Below are positions 54,631 through 63,320 of a stretch of 64,000 nucleotides of DNA, piece by piece; within the stretch, counting starts at the first letter, position 1, and every line of letters starts with the position of its first letter. The DNA comes from an uncultured Bacteroidales bacterium (GTDB taxonomy: Bacteria; Bacteroidota; Bacteroidia; Bacteroidales; P3), in assembly GCA_949291555.1 (NCBI GenBank), contig CASEWE010000009.1, positions 1-64,000 on the forward strand, read 5' to 3'. The notes under the pieces were generated by a model. That model was given only the letters and a program-made list of their open reading frames with translations. It was not told the DNA's origin and searched no databases. A program made the translations under genes and the position numbers.

Positions 54631-56295
54631 ATGAACGTTGATCTTACTTTGGTTTTTTTAGGCCTTCTGGTTTTTTCGGCGCATTTGTTCGCGTCCTTGT
54701 ACAACCGGAAGAAGATTCCCGATGTGCTGTTCCTTATCATTATCGGGCTTATCCTCGGGCCGGCATTGAGCTTGGTCGATGCCAGCAGCCTGGGCGTGAG
54801 CGGGCCGGTGTTCGTGGCCGTGACGTTGGTGGTCATTCTTTTCGAAGGCGGGACGACCTTGTCGTTCAATGTGATGCAATCGGCCTGGAAAAGCACCATG
54901 AGCCTTACCATGACCTGTTTTTTCCTATCGATGGCCTTGGTGGCGGCCATCGGCTGCCTTTTCGGATTGCCGCTTCTTGCCGGGCTGATCCTGGGGGCCA
55001 TCCTGGGGGGAACCTCTTCGGCCGTGGTGATTCCCTTGGTCCGCATGCTCGACATGGGCGAGGAGTCTCGGACGGTGCTGGTCTTGGAATCGGCAGCCAC
55101 CGATGTGCTTTGCATCGTGTTCACGTTGGCTTTCATGCACGCCATGGAAATGGGCAATTTCCATGTCGGGCCGATTGTAGGGGACATACTCTCCTCGTTT
55201 GTCCTGGCCGGCCTGCTGGGGTTTGCCAGCGCGCTTGTCTGGTCGCGGATCATTACCGGGATACGCAAATTGCAGAATTCCATTTTCACGACGCCCGCTT
55301 TCGTGTTTGTCATTTACGGGGTTGCCAACCTTCTGGGCTACAGCGGCGCGATTGCCGCTTTGGTGTTCGGCATGACCATGGCCAACATAGATTCCATAAA
55401 GAACCGCTTCCTGCTGAAAGTAATGGGCGGGCAAGGGCATCGGCTCAATAAGACGGAAATGGTTTTTTTCGGTGAAATCGTGTTTCTCTTGAAGACCTTT
55501 TTCTTCGTTTATATCGGGATTTCGATCGAATTCCATGACTGGAAATCCATCTTGGCAGGTTTGATTATCACGTTCGTGCTGTTTGCCGGCCGTATTGTGG
55601 AAGCAAGGTTCTTCTCTCCCAAGAAAGCCAGTTCGTTCGACAAGACGATAATTTCCATGATGGTGCCCAAGGGCTTGGCTGCAGCCGTCCTGGCCGGGTT
55701 GCCTCTGGAAGCCGGCCTGCCCGGAGGGGAGTTCATCAAGAACGTGACTTACTCGGTCGTGCTGTTTTCCATCACCTGGGTTTCCCTTTTGATTCTTTTG
55801 GTCGACAAGTCCCCGGCCATGCGCCATGCTTTCGAGAAAATCCTGGGGGGGAAGATGGATTCGGGCGATAGCATTTTCATGCACGACATGGAGCGGAACG
55901 GCGATGAGAAAGAGGCTGGGGCTTCGGAAATGGACGTGTACGCCCGGACTCCTTTCGCTTTCATTTCGGAAGTGGAAGAGCAGCAGCGGAGAAAGAAGAC
56001 AAAGCAAAAGGAAACCTTCATCCAGGCAGCCATGGAATACCGTCAGGAAGTAGTGGAAGAGGCCGAGGCCTGCTGCGGCACGGTTTCTGCTGTTTTGTCC
56101 GATGGGAAGGGCGAGCCTTTGCCCGGGAAAGAGGCGGAAAGGCCGGATTCAAGTGTCCCGGCCGCGGAGAACCCGGTTTCGGGGAATCCCGTTCCGGTTT
56201 CGGACAACCCGGCCGGGCCGGATCCGGCTTCGGGTGAAGGGAATCCGGGGAAAAGGGAAAGCGATGAAGGTTTTGCGGCTGGACGGAAGGCGTAA
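54631..56295 (+). CDS. Cation/proton antiporter (CPA family) with long cytoplasmic tail
   Basis: A 554-residue protein with about 12 hydrophobic helices over the first 410 residues (VFLGLLVFSAHLFASLY; ILFEGGTTLSF; GGTSSAVVIPLV; ESAATDVLCIVF), the pattern of NhaP/CPA1-type exchangers with the conserved Glu/Asp in ESAATD. A Shine-Dalgarno-like GGAGG precedes the ATG. The tail of about 140 residues is charged (RRKKTKQKE) and then very rich in Pro, Gly and Glu, probably disordered. Transports Na+ or K+ against H+; ion unknown. Confidence 0.9.
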   Translation: MNVDLTLVFLGLLVFSAHLFASLYNRKKIPDVLFLIIIGLILGPALSLVDASSLGVSGPVFVAVTLVVILFEGGTTLSFNVMQSAWKSTMSLTMTCFFLSMALVAAIGCLFGLPLLAGLILGAILGGTSSAVVIPLVRMLDMGEESRTVLVLESAATDVLCIVFTLAFMHAMEMGNFHVGPIVGDILSSFVLAGLLGFASALVWSRIITGIRKLQNSIFTTPAFVFVIYGVANLLGYSGAIAALVFGMTMANIDSIKNRFLLKVMGGQGHRLNKTEMVFFGEIVFLLKTFFFVYIGISIEFHDWKSILAGLIITFVLFAGRIVEARFFSPKKASSFDKTIISMMVPKGLAAAVLAGLPLEAGLPGGEFIKNVTYSVVLFSITWVSLLILLVDKSPAMRHAFEKILGGKMDSGDSIFMHDMERNGDEKEAGASEMDVYARTPFAFISEVEEQQRRKKTKQKETFIQAAMEYRQEVVEEAEACCGTVSAVLSDGKGEPLPGKEAERPDSSVPAAENPVSGNPVPVSDNPAGPDPASGEGNPGKRESDEGFAAGRKA

Positions 56296-56384
56296 GTGGC
56301 TTCCGGCGAAATTGGCTCGGGGCGGAAAGGCTTGGAAGCCTATCCGGGAATCCGTTCGAACCGCGGATTAGGGGCACGGCAAAA

Positions 56385-56426
56385 GGGAAAAGCCTCGGCA
56401 ACTTCGGTTGCCGAGGCTTTTCCCTT
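56385..56426 (+). terminator. Terminator after the antiporter gene
   Basis: Perfect 18-bp stem (56385-56402, 56407-56424) with a TTCG tetraloop. Very stable; the T run is short. A degenerate half-copy of its right arm (CCGAGGCTTTTCCC) recurs near 56508. The gene-free stretch to 56685 holds this and the next hairpin only. Confidence 0.85.
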
Positions 56427-56629
56427 ATATTGAGATTATTCCTTTGTGCTGATGCTTTCCCCTTTTGCCGGAGCCGCCCCGCCGCTTCGGGGAACTATTC
56501 CCTTATGCCGAGGCTTTTCCCTGACACCCGAGCCGATTTCTTGCGCCAAGGCCGCTTTCTCCTATGGAGGGGAATCCGGTCGACATGTCCCGGTTTTTTC
56601 CCGCCCCCCCGGAAGAGGTGGCGGGAAAG

Positions 56630-56665
56630 GGGCCGGAAGGCGGAACCCGTTCCGCCTTCCGGCCC
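56630..56665. other. GC-rich 16-bp hairpin near the rseP end
   Basis: The arms GGGCCGGAAGGCGGAA and TTCCGCCTTCCGGCCC are exact complements around a 4-nt loop. It lies 20 nt past the rseP stop on the minus strand. No T run, so it may be a stabilising 3' structure or a REP-like unit. Confidence 0.75.
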
Positions 56666-56685
56666 TCTTCGCAAGCAGGTTCCCG

Positions 56686-57999
56686 CTACCGGAGAATGCG
56701 CGTGATGTCGTTTGAAATGACAAACACGAACAGGGCCAGCAACACGGCCATTCCGATCAGTTGCGCCCTTTCCATCACCTTTTCGCTTACTTTCCGGCGC
56801 GTTATCATTTCATAGAGGGTAAATATCATGTGGCCGCCGTCCAATCCCGGAATGGGGATGATGTTCATGAAAGCCAGGGCCAAGGAAAGCATTCCGGTAA
56901 TGTACCAGAAACGCAGCCAGTTCCAGACAGAGCCGTAGATGGTGGCTATCCCGATGGGCCCTTGCAGGCTTTCGCTTGCTTTCTCCTGCCCGCTCATCAC
57001 CTTTCCCAAGCCCCGGATATTTGTCCAAAGCATGTTCAAGGCATCGAACGTGCCGTGCCGCAAGGAGCCGCCTATCGAATAATGCGACCATTGGAGCGGG
57101 GAGTGGGCCAATATCCCGATGAAGCCGGAGCTGTCGGTTTCCATCTTGAAGGAAAGGCTGTCATGGTTCCGGATCACGCCTATTTCCACAAGATTGTCCT
57201 GGCGTTTGGCCAAGGCTTCCTTGAAGGCGCCGAAAGAAGGGATTTCCTGACTGTCGAGGGAAACAATCCGGTCACCGGCCATCATTCCGGCCGCTTGGGC
57301 CGGGTAACCGTCGACGGTCTTTTCCACCACGGCCGGGTAATTGGTGATGTCGTAGAGCGGGAACCCGTTCGGATCCTCGGCTATGCGGCGGTAGGTGTCG
57401 GGCGGGATTTCGAGCCAGAACCGTTCGCCTTGGCGTTCGACCATGATGCTCCCTCCCAGGAGGACGCTGCCGGGCAATACGTCGGAAAACCTTTCCGGGG
57501 CTTTCCCTCTCGGGCCTATCAGGCGGTCGCCGGTCTTCAACCCGATTTCCCGTCCGGCGGGATAGGCGTAAATGCCGTGGCGGTTCGCTTCCTGCGTGGA
57601 CAGGTACGAGCCTTGGTGATGCAGGAGCGCGGTGAAAATCACGATTCCCGTCAGCAGGTTCATCAGGACCCCGCCGGTAATGACAAAGAAACGCTGCCAG
57701 GCTGGTTTGCTTCGGTATTCCCAGGGCTTGGGGGCTTGTTTCAGCCCTTCTTTGTCCATCGACTCGTCTACCATGCCCGATATTTTGCAGTACCCGCCCA
57801 AGGGCAGCCAGCCTATCCCGTATTCGGTAGGACCTATCTTGAAGTGCAGCAGCTTGATTCCGCCCACATCGAAGAAAAGGTAGAATTTCTCCACGCGGAT
57901 TCCGAACAGACGGGCAAAAAGGTAATGGCCCAGTTCATGGACGAATACTAAGAGCGAAAGGCCCAGCAGCAGTTGTCCTATCATGACAAGCGTGTTCAT
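56686..57999 (-). CDS. rseP: Site-2 protease RseP (M50 zinc metalloprotease)
   Basis: A 437-residue inner-membrane protease that cuts anti-sigma factors or signal-peptide remnants within the membrane. Zinc motif HELGH at residues 21-25, the central PDZ domain (VDGYPAQAAGMMAGDRIVSLDSQEIPSF), and the C-terminal NIIPIPGLDGGH with the third ligand Asp. Last gene of the minus-strand order M23 - dxr - rseP, 73 nt after dxr; this pairing with dxr is common. Confidence 0.96.
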   Translation of the reverse strand: MNTLVMIGQLLLGLSLLVFVHELGHYLFARLFGIRVEKFYLFFDVGGIKLLHFKIGPTEYGIGWLPLGGYCKISGMVDESMDKEGLKQAPKPWEYRSKPAWQRFFVITGGVLMNLLTGIVIFTALLHHQGSYLSTQEANRHGIYAYPAGREIGLKTGDRLIGPRGKAPERFSDVLPGSVLLGGSIMVERQGERFWLEIPPDTYRRIAEDPNGFPLYDITNYPAVVEKTVDGYPAQAAGMMAGDRIVSLDSQEIPSFGAFKEALAKRQDNLVEIGVIRNHDSLSFKMETDSSGFIGILAHSPLQWSHYSIGGSLRHGTFDALNMLWTNIRGLGKVMSGQEKASESLQGPIGIATIYGSVWNWLRFWYITGMLSLALAFMNIIPIPGLDGGHMIFTLYEMITRRKVSEKVMERAQLIGMAVLLALFVFVISNDITRILR

Positions 58000-58072
58000 A
58001 AGGCAATGAATTCGGTTATTGGAAAAGTTTCATAATACGGGTTTATGCCGGCCTCAACCCGGCTTGCTGGCA

Positions 58073-59287
58073 TCATGGCAGCATGAGGCTTTTGGCGTTC
58101 CGGGATATTTTTTCCCGGCAGAAACGCCGGGCCGAGTCATCGCTTTCATCCAGGGCGTCGAGGCCGGGCTGTTGCAGGAAAGGGACTTTTTCCATCGCTT
58201 CCCCGATCAGGTCGGCGATGGCCAGGAACGGGATTTCTTCCCGGAGGAAGGCTTCCACGGCCGTCTCGTTGGCGGCATTCAGGATGCAAGGCAGGTTCCC
58301 TCCCTTTCCGATTGCGCGGTAGGCCAGGTCCAGGCAAGGGAAAGTTTCCCGATCCGGCTTTTCGAAATGCAGGGCGGAAACTTGCAGGAGGTCGAGCCTT
58401 TCCACGTTCAGCGGCAGGCGTTCGGGGAAGCCGAGCGCGTACTGGATGGGCAGCCTCATGTCGGGAATGCCCAATTGGGCTTTTACCGACCCGTCGCGGA
58501 AAGAGACCAAGGAATGCACGATGCTTTCGGGGTGGATCACCACTTCGATGTCGCCGGCCGGGACGCCGAAGAGCCAATGGGCCTCGATCATTTCCAGTCC
58601 CTTGTTCATCAGCGTGGCCGAGTCGATCGAGATTTTCCGCCCCATGTTCCAAGTGGGGTGCCGCAGGGCTTCTTCCGGCTTGACGCTGGATAGTTCCGCC
58701 CGTTTTTTGCCCCGGAAAGGGCCGCCTGATCCGGTCAGGAAGATTTTTTCGATCGGATTTCCCGCTTCCCCGGCCAGGCATTGGAAGATGGCCGAGTGCT
58801 CCGAGTCGACAGGGTTGATGCGCACGCGCTTTTCCATGGCGGCCTTGCAGACCAAGGCTCCTGCGGAGACAAGCGTTTCCTTGTTGGCCAAAGAGATCTC
58901 CTTGCCGGCTTCGATCGCTTTCAGGGTAGGTTTCAGCCCGGCCGACCCCATGATGGCTGCCACGACCGTGTCTACCGTTTCGCAGCAAGCGGCATCGGCT
59001 ATCGAGCCGGGTCCGGCAAAAACCTTGATGCCGCTGTTCCAGAGGGCCTGGTCGACTTCCCGGTAAAGCTCCTCGTTTCCGATGACGACCATGTTCGGCT
59101 TGAATTCCAAGGCTTGTTCGATAAGTTTTTCCGCTTGGTTCCAAGCCGTGAGCACCTCGATGGAGAATTTGTCGGGATGCTGCCGGGCGACATCCAAGGT
59201 TTGTGTCCCGATGGAGCCGGTGGAACCCAGGACGGCCAGTCTTTTTTGCGGCGAGGGTTGCGTGAAAGGGGGCAAGGTCATGGGCAT
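58073..59287 (-). CDS. dxr: 1-deoxy-D-xylulose-5-phosphate reductoisomerase
   Basis: A 404-residue enzyme of the MEP isoprenoid pathway, converting DXP to MEP with NADPH. NADPH site VLGSTGSIGTQTLDV, metal/substrate motifs NKETLVSAG, DSEHSAIFQC and IDSATLMNKGLEMIEAHWLF, and NAANETAVEAFL. Two near starts exist (59287 or 59281). The long open frame upstream is not part of the enzyme. Confidence 0.96.
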   Translation of the reverse strand: MPMTLPPFTQPSPQKRLAVLGSTGSIGTQTLDVARQHPDKFSIEVLTAWNQAEKLIEQALEFKPNMVVIGNEELYREVDQALWNSGIKVFAGPGSIADAACCETVDTVVAAIMGSAGLKPTLKAIEAGKEISLANKETLVSAGALVCKAAMEKRVRINPVDSEHSAIFQCLAGEAGNPIEKIFLTGSGGPFRGKKRAELSSVKPEEALRHPTWNMGRKISIDSATLMNKGLEMIEAHWLFGVPAGDIEVVIHPESIVHSLVSFRDGSVKAQLGIPDMRLPIQYALGFPERLPLNVERLDLLQVSALHFEKPDRETFPCLDLAYRAIGKGGNLPCILNAANETAVEAFLREEIPFLAIADLIGEAMEKVPFLQQPGLDALDESDDSARRFCREKISRNAKSLMLP

Positions 59288-59450
59288 TTGTTTTAGGGGT
59301 CGTTGGCCGGCAGGGTAGCGGTTGCCGATGGCAAGGGGCATCCTGCCGGTCGGGATGCTTTGTGCTGTTTGAGGGCGGATTCGGCGGAGCGGCTTTTGCG
59401 AGGCGGGGATGGCGGGGCTGGAAAGCGCCGCAAGCGCTGCCCGGGCAAAA

Positions 59451-60332
59451 TCACAAGGCCAGGTATTCCTCCGGATCCACGGGGGTTCCGTTGTACCAGA
59501 ATTCGAAGTGCAGGTTGTAGACGTTGTGTTCGGTGGAACGTCCGGCAATGCCTATCGCCTCCCCGGCTTTGACAAAATCGCCCGCATGCTTGAAAAGGGT
59601 CGATGCGGAACAATAGAGCGAAATCAGGTTGTTTTCGTGATCCAGCACGAGGATGTGGCCCCATTCGGGAGACCAGGAGGTGAAGATTACATCCCCGTCC
59701 AGCACGGCTTTTATCACGGCGTTGTCCTCGGATTCTATGTCTATGCCGAAGTGCTTTTCCTGGTAGTTGAACTTCTTGATGATGTTGCCTTCCACGGGCG
59801 TGTAGAACACGATGTTGTCGGAAAAGCTGTTGTTGGCAGGATCGTGGCCGCTGAGAAGGGTGACCGGATTGTCTACGATGTACTTGTCGGCATTTTCGAT
59901 TTCCTTCCGCAGGAGGGAGTCTTCCAAGGCGATCCGGTAAGGGATGTTCTGGTAATTGCGGAGGGAATCCCGGATGATTTCGCTTTCTTCCATGGGGATT
60001 TCGCCGCTAAGGGTATGCGTGAGCACTTTCAGCATGGCGTTTTGGGCTTCCATGCGCATTTGCAGGGAATCGAGCCGCATCCTGTCCCGCAGGCTTTGCT
60101 CCACCAGTTCCTTCTTGATATAGCCGGGAACCAGTTGCCGGACGGGCGTGAAAATCACGATGGCCAGCGTGACGGCCACGACCGAGATGCTTCCCACGGC
60201 GATGATGGTCCATACGTTGAGGGTGGAAAGCCGGAAGGAGAGTTTCTCGTGGAAACTTTCGTCCGTTACCGAGAAACGGTATTTGTGGCGCACATTGGTA
60301 AAGGCTTTGCGCCAGAACTTTCGTAGGTTCAT
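59451..60332 (-). CDS. M23-family (LytM-like) protein, probably catalytically degenerate
   Basis: A 293-residue protein with one N-terminal membrane helix (about residues 41-61), a coiled coil (75-145) and a C-terminal LytM domain. The three zinc ligands are present: His194 and Asp198 (KHFGID), His275 (NLHFEF). The two catalytic His positions are not: the usual HxH reads NLH (Asn273) and the usual YxH reads YCS (Ser242). It may therefore regulate an amidase, as EnvC does, rather than cut peptidoglycan. It lies upstream of dxr and rseP. Confidence 0.88.
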   Translation of the reverse strand: MNLRKFWRKAFTNVRHKYRFSVTDESFHEKLSFRLSTLNVWTIIAVGSISVVAVTLAIVIFTPVRQLVPGYIKKELVEQSLRDRMRLDSLQMRMEAQNAMLKVLTHTLSGEIPMEESEIIRDSLRNYQNIPYRIALEDSLLRKEIENADKYIVDNPVTLLSGHDPANNSFSDNIVFYTPVEGNIIKKFNYQEKHFGIDIESEDNAVIKAVLDGDVIFTSWSPEWGHILVLDHENNLISLYCSASTLFKHAGDFVKAGEAIGIAGRSTEHNVYNLHFEFWYNGTPVDPEEYLAL

Positions 60333-60577
60333 CTGTTCAATGCTCTTCCGTTATGCAATCCGTTGTTCCCGAGGCGGGGAAGCCGCGGGGAAGCCGGCAG
60401 GAGGGAAAGGCTTGCCGCTTCGGGGGCGGATGGCCCGGCCCGGTGCCGCGCCGGGACGCCTGCAAAAATACGCATAAGTACGATAGTTTGCCGTCCCCGC
60501 GCATGGAAACCGGCAAAGGCGTTCCCGGCCGGTTCTTCTTGGGACTCTTCCTGCCGCCCGAGCGGGCAGCGCGGGCG

Positions 60578-60621
60578 GCAGGAAACATGCAGGAAACATG
60601 CAGGAAACATGCAGGAAACAT
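60578..60621. repeat. 11-bp tandem repeat, four copies
   Basis: Four perfect copies of GCAGGAAACAT in the 448-nt gap between the divergent M23 and lysS genes. A candidate variable-number repeat. The rest of the gap left of it is GC-rich with no gene seen. Confidence 0.95.
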
Positions 60622-60694
60622 GCGGGGGGAAAATAGCCGGGGAAGATAGCAGGATAAAATGGCGGGCAGGTCCGAAACAAGGCAAAAAAAATAG

Positions 60695-60702
60695 TAACTT
60701 CG
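60695..60702 (+). promoter_or_regulatory. Possible -7 box of lysS
   Basis: TAACTTCG, one mismatch from TAnnTTTG and identical to the proposed atp operon -7 box. It lies 79 nt before the lysS ATG. No TTG at -33. Confidence 0.4.
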
Positions 60703-60780
60703 CGCTTTATACCACGGGGTGGTGCTTGCCCCTGCAGGCCTGCACGGGTTTAAACAGGTTCGAACAAAAACGCATTCGTG

Positions 60781-62496
60781 ATGGAATTGACAGACCAGGA
60801 GATTTTCCGCCGCAAGGCGAAGGAAGAATTGGAAGCGATGGGAATCAATCCTTATCCGGCTCCGACCTTCGATGTGAACGTGACCGCGGCCGAAATTGCC
60901 GAAAAATTCCCGCAAGACAACACCTTGTTCCAAGACGTGCGCATTGCAGGCCGTGTCATGAGCCGCAGGGTCATGGGGGCCGCTTCTTTCGCGGAACTGC
61001 AGGACGAGACCGGACGGATTCAATTGTACATCAAGCGCGATGAGATTTGTCCCGGCGAGGACAAGGCCTTGTACAATACTGTTTTCAAGAAACTTACCGA
61101 CATTGGCGACATTATCGGGGTGGCCGGGCATGTGTTCGTTACCCAGATGGGCGAAATCAGCATCCACGTGAAGGAATTTTCCATCCTGAGCAAGTCCCTC
61201 CGCCCGCTTCCGGTAGTGAAGGAGAAGGATGGAAAGACCTACGATGCCTTTACCGATCCCGAACTCCGTTACCGCCAGCGTTATGTGGACTTGATTGTCA
61301 ATCCCCAGGTGCGCGGCGTTTTCGTGCAAAGGACCCGTCTGGTCAATACCATGCGCGACTTTCTTGCCGGGAAAGGCTACCTGGAGGTGGAGACGCCCAT
61401 CTTGCAGCCCTTGTACGGAGGAGCTGCCGCCCGTCCTTTCAAGACCCATCATAACGCGCTGGACACGACCCTTTACCTGCGCATAGCCAACGAGCTCTAC
61501 CTCAAACGCCTTATCGTGGGCGGCTACAACGGGGTTTTCGAGTTTTCGAAAGATTTCCGCAACGAGGGCATGGACCGGTTCCACAATCCCGAATTCACCC
61601 AGATGGAACTTTACGTGGCCTACAAGGATTACGAATGGATGATGGAGCTGGTGGAAGAGATGGTGGAAAAGGTGGCATTGGCCTTGCACGGCACCACCAA
61701 AGTGAAGGTGGGGGAACATGAAATCGACTTCAAGCGGCCTTGGAAGCGGTTCACCATGTTCGAAGCCATCGAGCATTTCACAGGCATCGATGTTTCGGCA
61801 ATGGACGAGGCCGGTTTGCGGCAGACGGCCGCGAAATTGGGCGTTCCCATCGATGATACCATGGGGAAAGGGAAGCTCATCGATGAGATTTTCGGCGAAA
61901 CCTGCGAATCGAAGCTGATCCAGCCTACTTTCATTTACGATTATCCCATCGAGATGTCGCCCTTGACCAAGAAGCACCGGAGCAAGCCGGGCCTGACCGA
62001 AAGGTTCGAGGCGATCTGCAACGGCAAGGAATTGTGCAACGCCTATTCGGAATTGAACGATCCGATCGATCAGCGCGAACGCTTCCAGGCCCAGCTGGAA
62101 CTTGGCAAACGGGGAGACGAGGAAAGCATGGTGCTCGATGAAGACTTTCTGCGGGCATTGGAATTCGGCATGCCGCCCACTGCCGGGCTTGGTATCGGCA
62201 TAGACCGTTTGAGCATGATCATGACCGATTCGAACTCCATACAGGACGTGCTTTTCTTTCCGCAGATGAAGCCCGAGAAAAGGGTTGAAACGGCCAGCGA
62301 TGCCGACTTTGCATCCAAAGGCGTTCCTGCCGGATGGATACCGCTCCTCCGCAAGGCCGGCATACAGACGCTTGGACAGCTGGAACAGGCCGATGCCAAG
62401 CGGATTGTGAACGAGCTCAACGGCTTGCGCAAAAAGAACAAATTGGATATTCCCGCCTTGCAAGTGGAAGAAATCGAGGCTTGGATCCGGGCATAG
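60781..62496 (+). CDS. lysS: Lysyl-tRNA synthetase, class II
   Basis: A 571-residue synthetase. N-terminal anticodon-binding OB domain ([14 protein letters not shown]...[12 protein letters not shown]), motif 2 [24 protein letters not shown], motif 3 [13 protein letters not shown]-terminal extension of about 65 residues ([33 protein letters not shown]) looks like a helix-hairpin-helix domain, as seen in Bacteroidetes LysRS. ATG at 60781 is preferred to the GTG directly before it. Confidence 0.97.
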   Translation: MELTDQEIFRRKAKEELEAMGINPYPAPTFDVNVTAAEIAEKFPQDNTLFQDVRIAGRVMSRRVMGAASFAELQDETGRIQLYIKRDEICPGEDKALYNTVFKKLTDIGDIIGVAGHVFVTQMGEISIHVKEFSILSKSLRPLPVVKEKDGKTYDAFTDPELRYRQRYVDLIVNPQVRGVFVQRTRLVNTMRDFLAGKGYLEVETPILQPLYGGAAARPFKTHHNALDTTLYLRIANELYLKRLIVGGYNGVFEFSKDFRNEGMDRFHNPEFTQMELYVAYKDYEWMMELVEEMVEKVALALHGTTKVKVGEHEIDFKRPWKRFTMFEAIEHFTGIDVSAMDEAGLRQTAAKLGVPIDDTMGKGKLIDEIFGETCESKLIQPTFIYDYPIEMSPLTKKHRSKPGLTERFEAICNGKELCNAYSELNDPIDQRERFQAQLELGKRGDEESMVLDEDFLRALEFGMPPTAGLGIGIDRLSMIMTDSNSIQDVLFFPQMKPEKRVETASDADFASKGVPAGWIPLLRKAGIQTLGQLEQADAKRIVNELNGLRKKNKLDIPALQVEEIEAWIRA

Positions 62497-62511
62497 TCCC
62501 TGGCAGGCGGA

Positions 62512-62551
62512 GGCCCCGGCCGCGTGTCCAAGCCGCGGCCGGGCCTTTTTT
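62512..62551 (+). terminator. Terminator of lysS
   Basis: GC-rich stem GGCCCCGGCCGCG/CCGCGGCCGGGCC (one bulge) followed by six T. Confidence 0.85.
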
Positions 62552-62561
62552 CAACAGGCAG

Positions 62562-63290
62562 ATGGAAACAAAGAAAGTGGAACTTTTCGTTCCCTGCTGC
62601 GTGGATCGGCTTTATCCTCAAACAGCGTTCAGCACCATCAAGGTCCTGGAGCATTTGGGGGTGGAAGTGCATTACGACCCGGGACGAGGGTGTTGCGGGC
62701 AAACCGCTTTCAAGAACGGGTATTGGGACGATGCCAAGGAGATAGGCGAGAAGTTCATCCGGGACTTCGGCACGGGCTTGCCGGTGGTCTGCCCTTCGGC
62801 TTCCTGCGTGGGATACGTGAAGAACCATTACTGGAAATTGTTCTACAACACGGGCCTCCACCTTGAGTACCGCAAGCTGCGGGAAAATATCTACGAGCTT
62901 ACCGATTTCATCGTGAACGTGCTCCGGAAGGTGAAAGTGGGCGGGAAATTCCCGCATAAGGTAACCTACCATAGCTCCTGTTCGGCCTTGCGCGAATACG
63001 GGCTTGTGGAAGAGCCGTTGCTGCTGCTCCAGAACGTGGAAGGACTGGAACTGGTTCCCATGCAGAAAGCAGACCAGTGCTGCGGTTTCGGCGGCGCTTT
63101 CAGTTTCGGGTTCGAACCGGTTTCGGTAGCCATGACCAGGCAGAAGGTAGCCAACGCCCTGGCCACCGAGGCGGAATACATCGTCTCGACCGACTGTTCC
63201 TGCCTGGCGAATATGGAAGCCTATATCAAGAAGCAGAAGTCGGGCATCGGCTGCCTGCATATTGCCGATGTGCTGGCCTCGGGCTTGTAG
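62562..63290 (+). CDS. (Fe-S)-binding protein, LutA/YkgE type
   Basis: A 242-residue protein with two cysteine-rich CCG domains: FVPCCVDRLYP...GRGCCGQTAF and YHSSCSALRE...DQCCGFGGAFS, plus TDCSCLANM. This is the LutA/YkgE family, part of lactate-oxidation or related redox complexes. The usual partners lutB and lutC are not adjacent; a purF-like gene follows 30 nt later. Its exact role is uncertain. Confidence 0.88.
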   Translation: METKKVELFVPCCVDRLYPQTAFSTIKVLEHLGVEVHYDPGRGCCGQTAFKNGYWDDAKEIGEKFIRDFGTGLPVVCPSASCVGYVKNHYWKLFYNTGLHLEYRKLRENIYELTDFIVNVLRKVKVGGKFPHKVTYHSSCSALREYGLVEEPLLLLQNVEGLELVPMQKADQCCGFGGAFSFGFEPVSVAMTRQKVANALATEAEYIVSTDCSCLANMEAYIKKQKSGIGCLHIADVLASGL

Positions 63291-63320
63291 GCGGGAAAAG
63301 GCTTGAGTAAAAAGAGAAGA

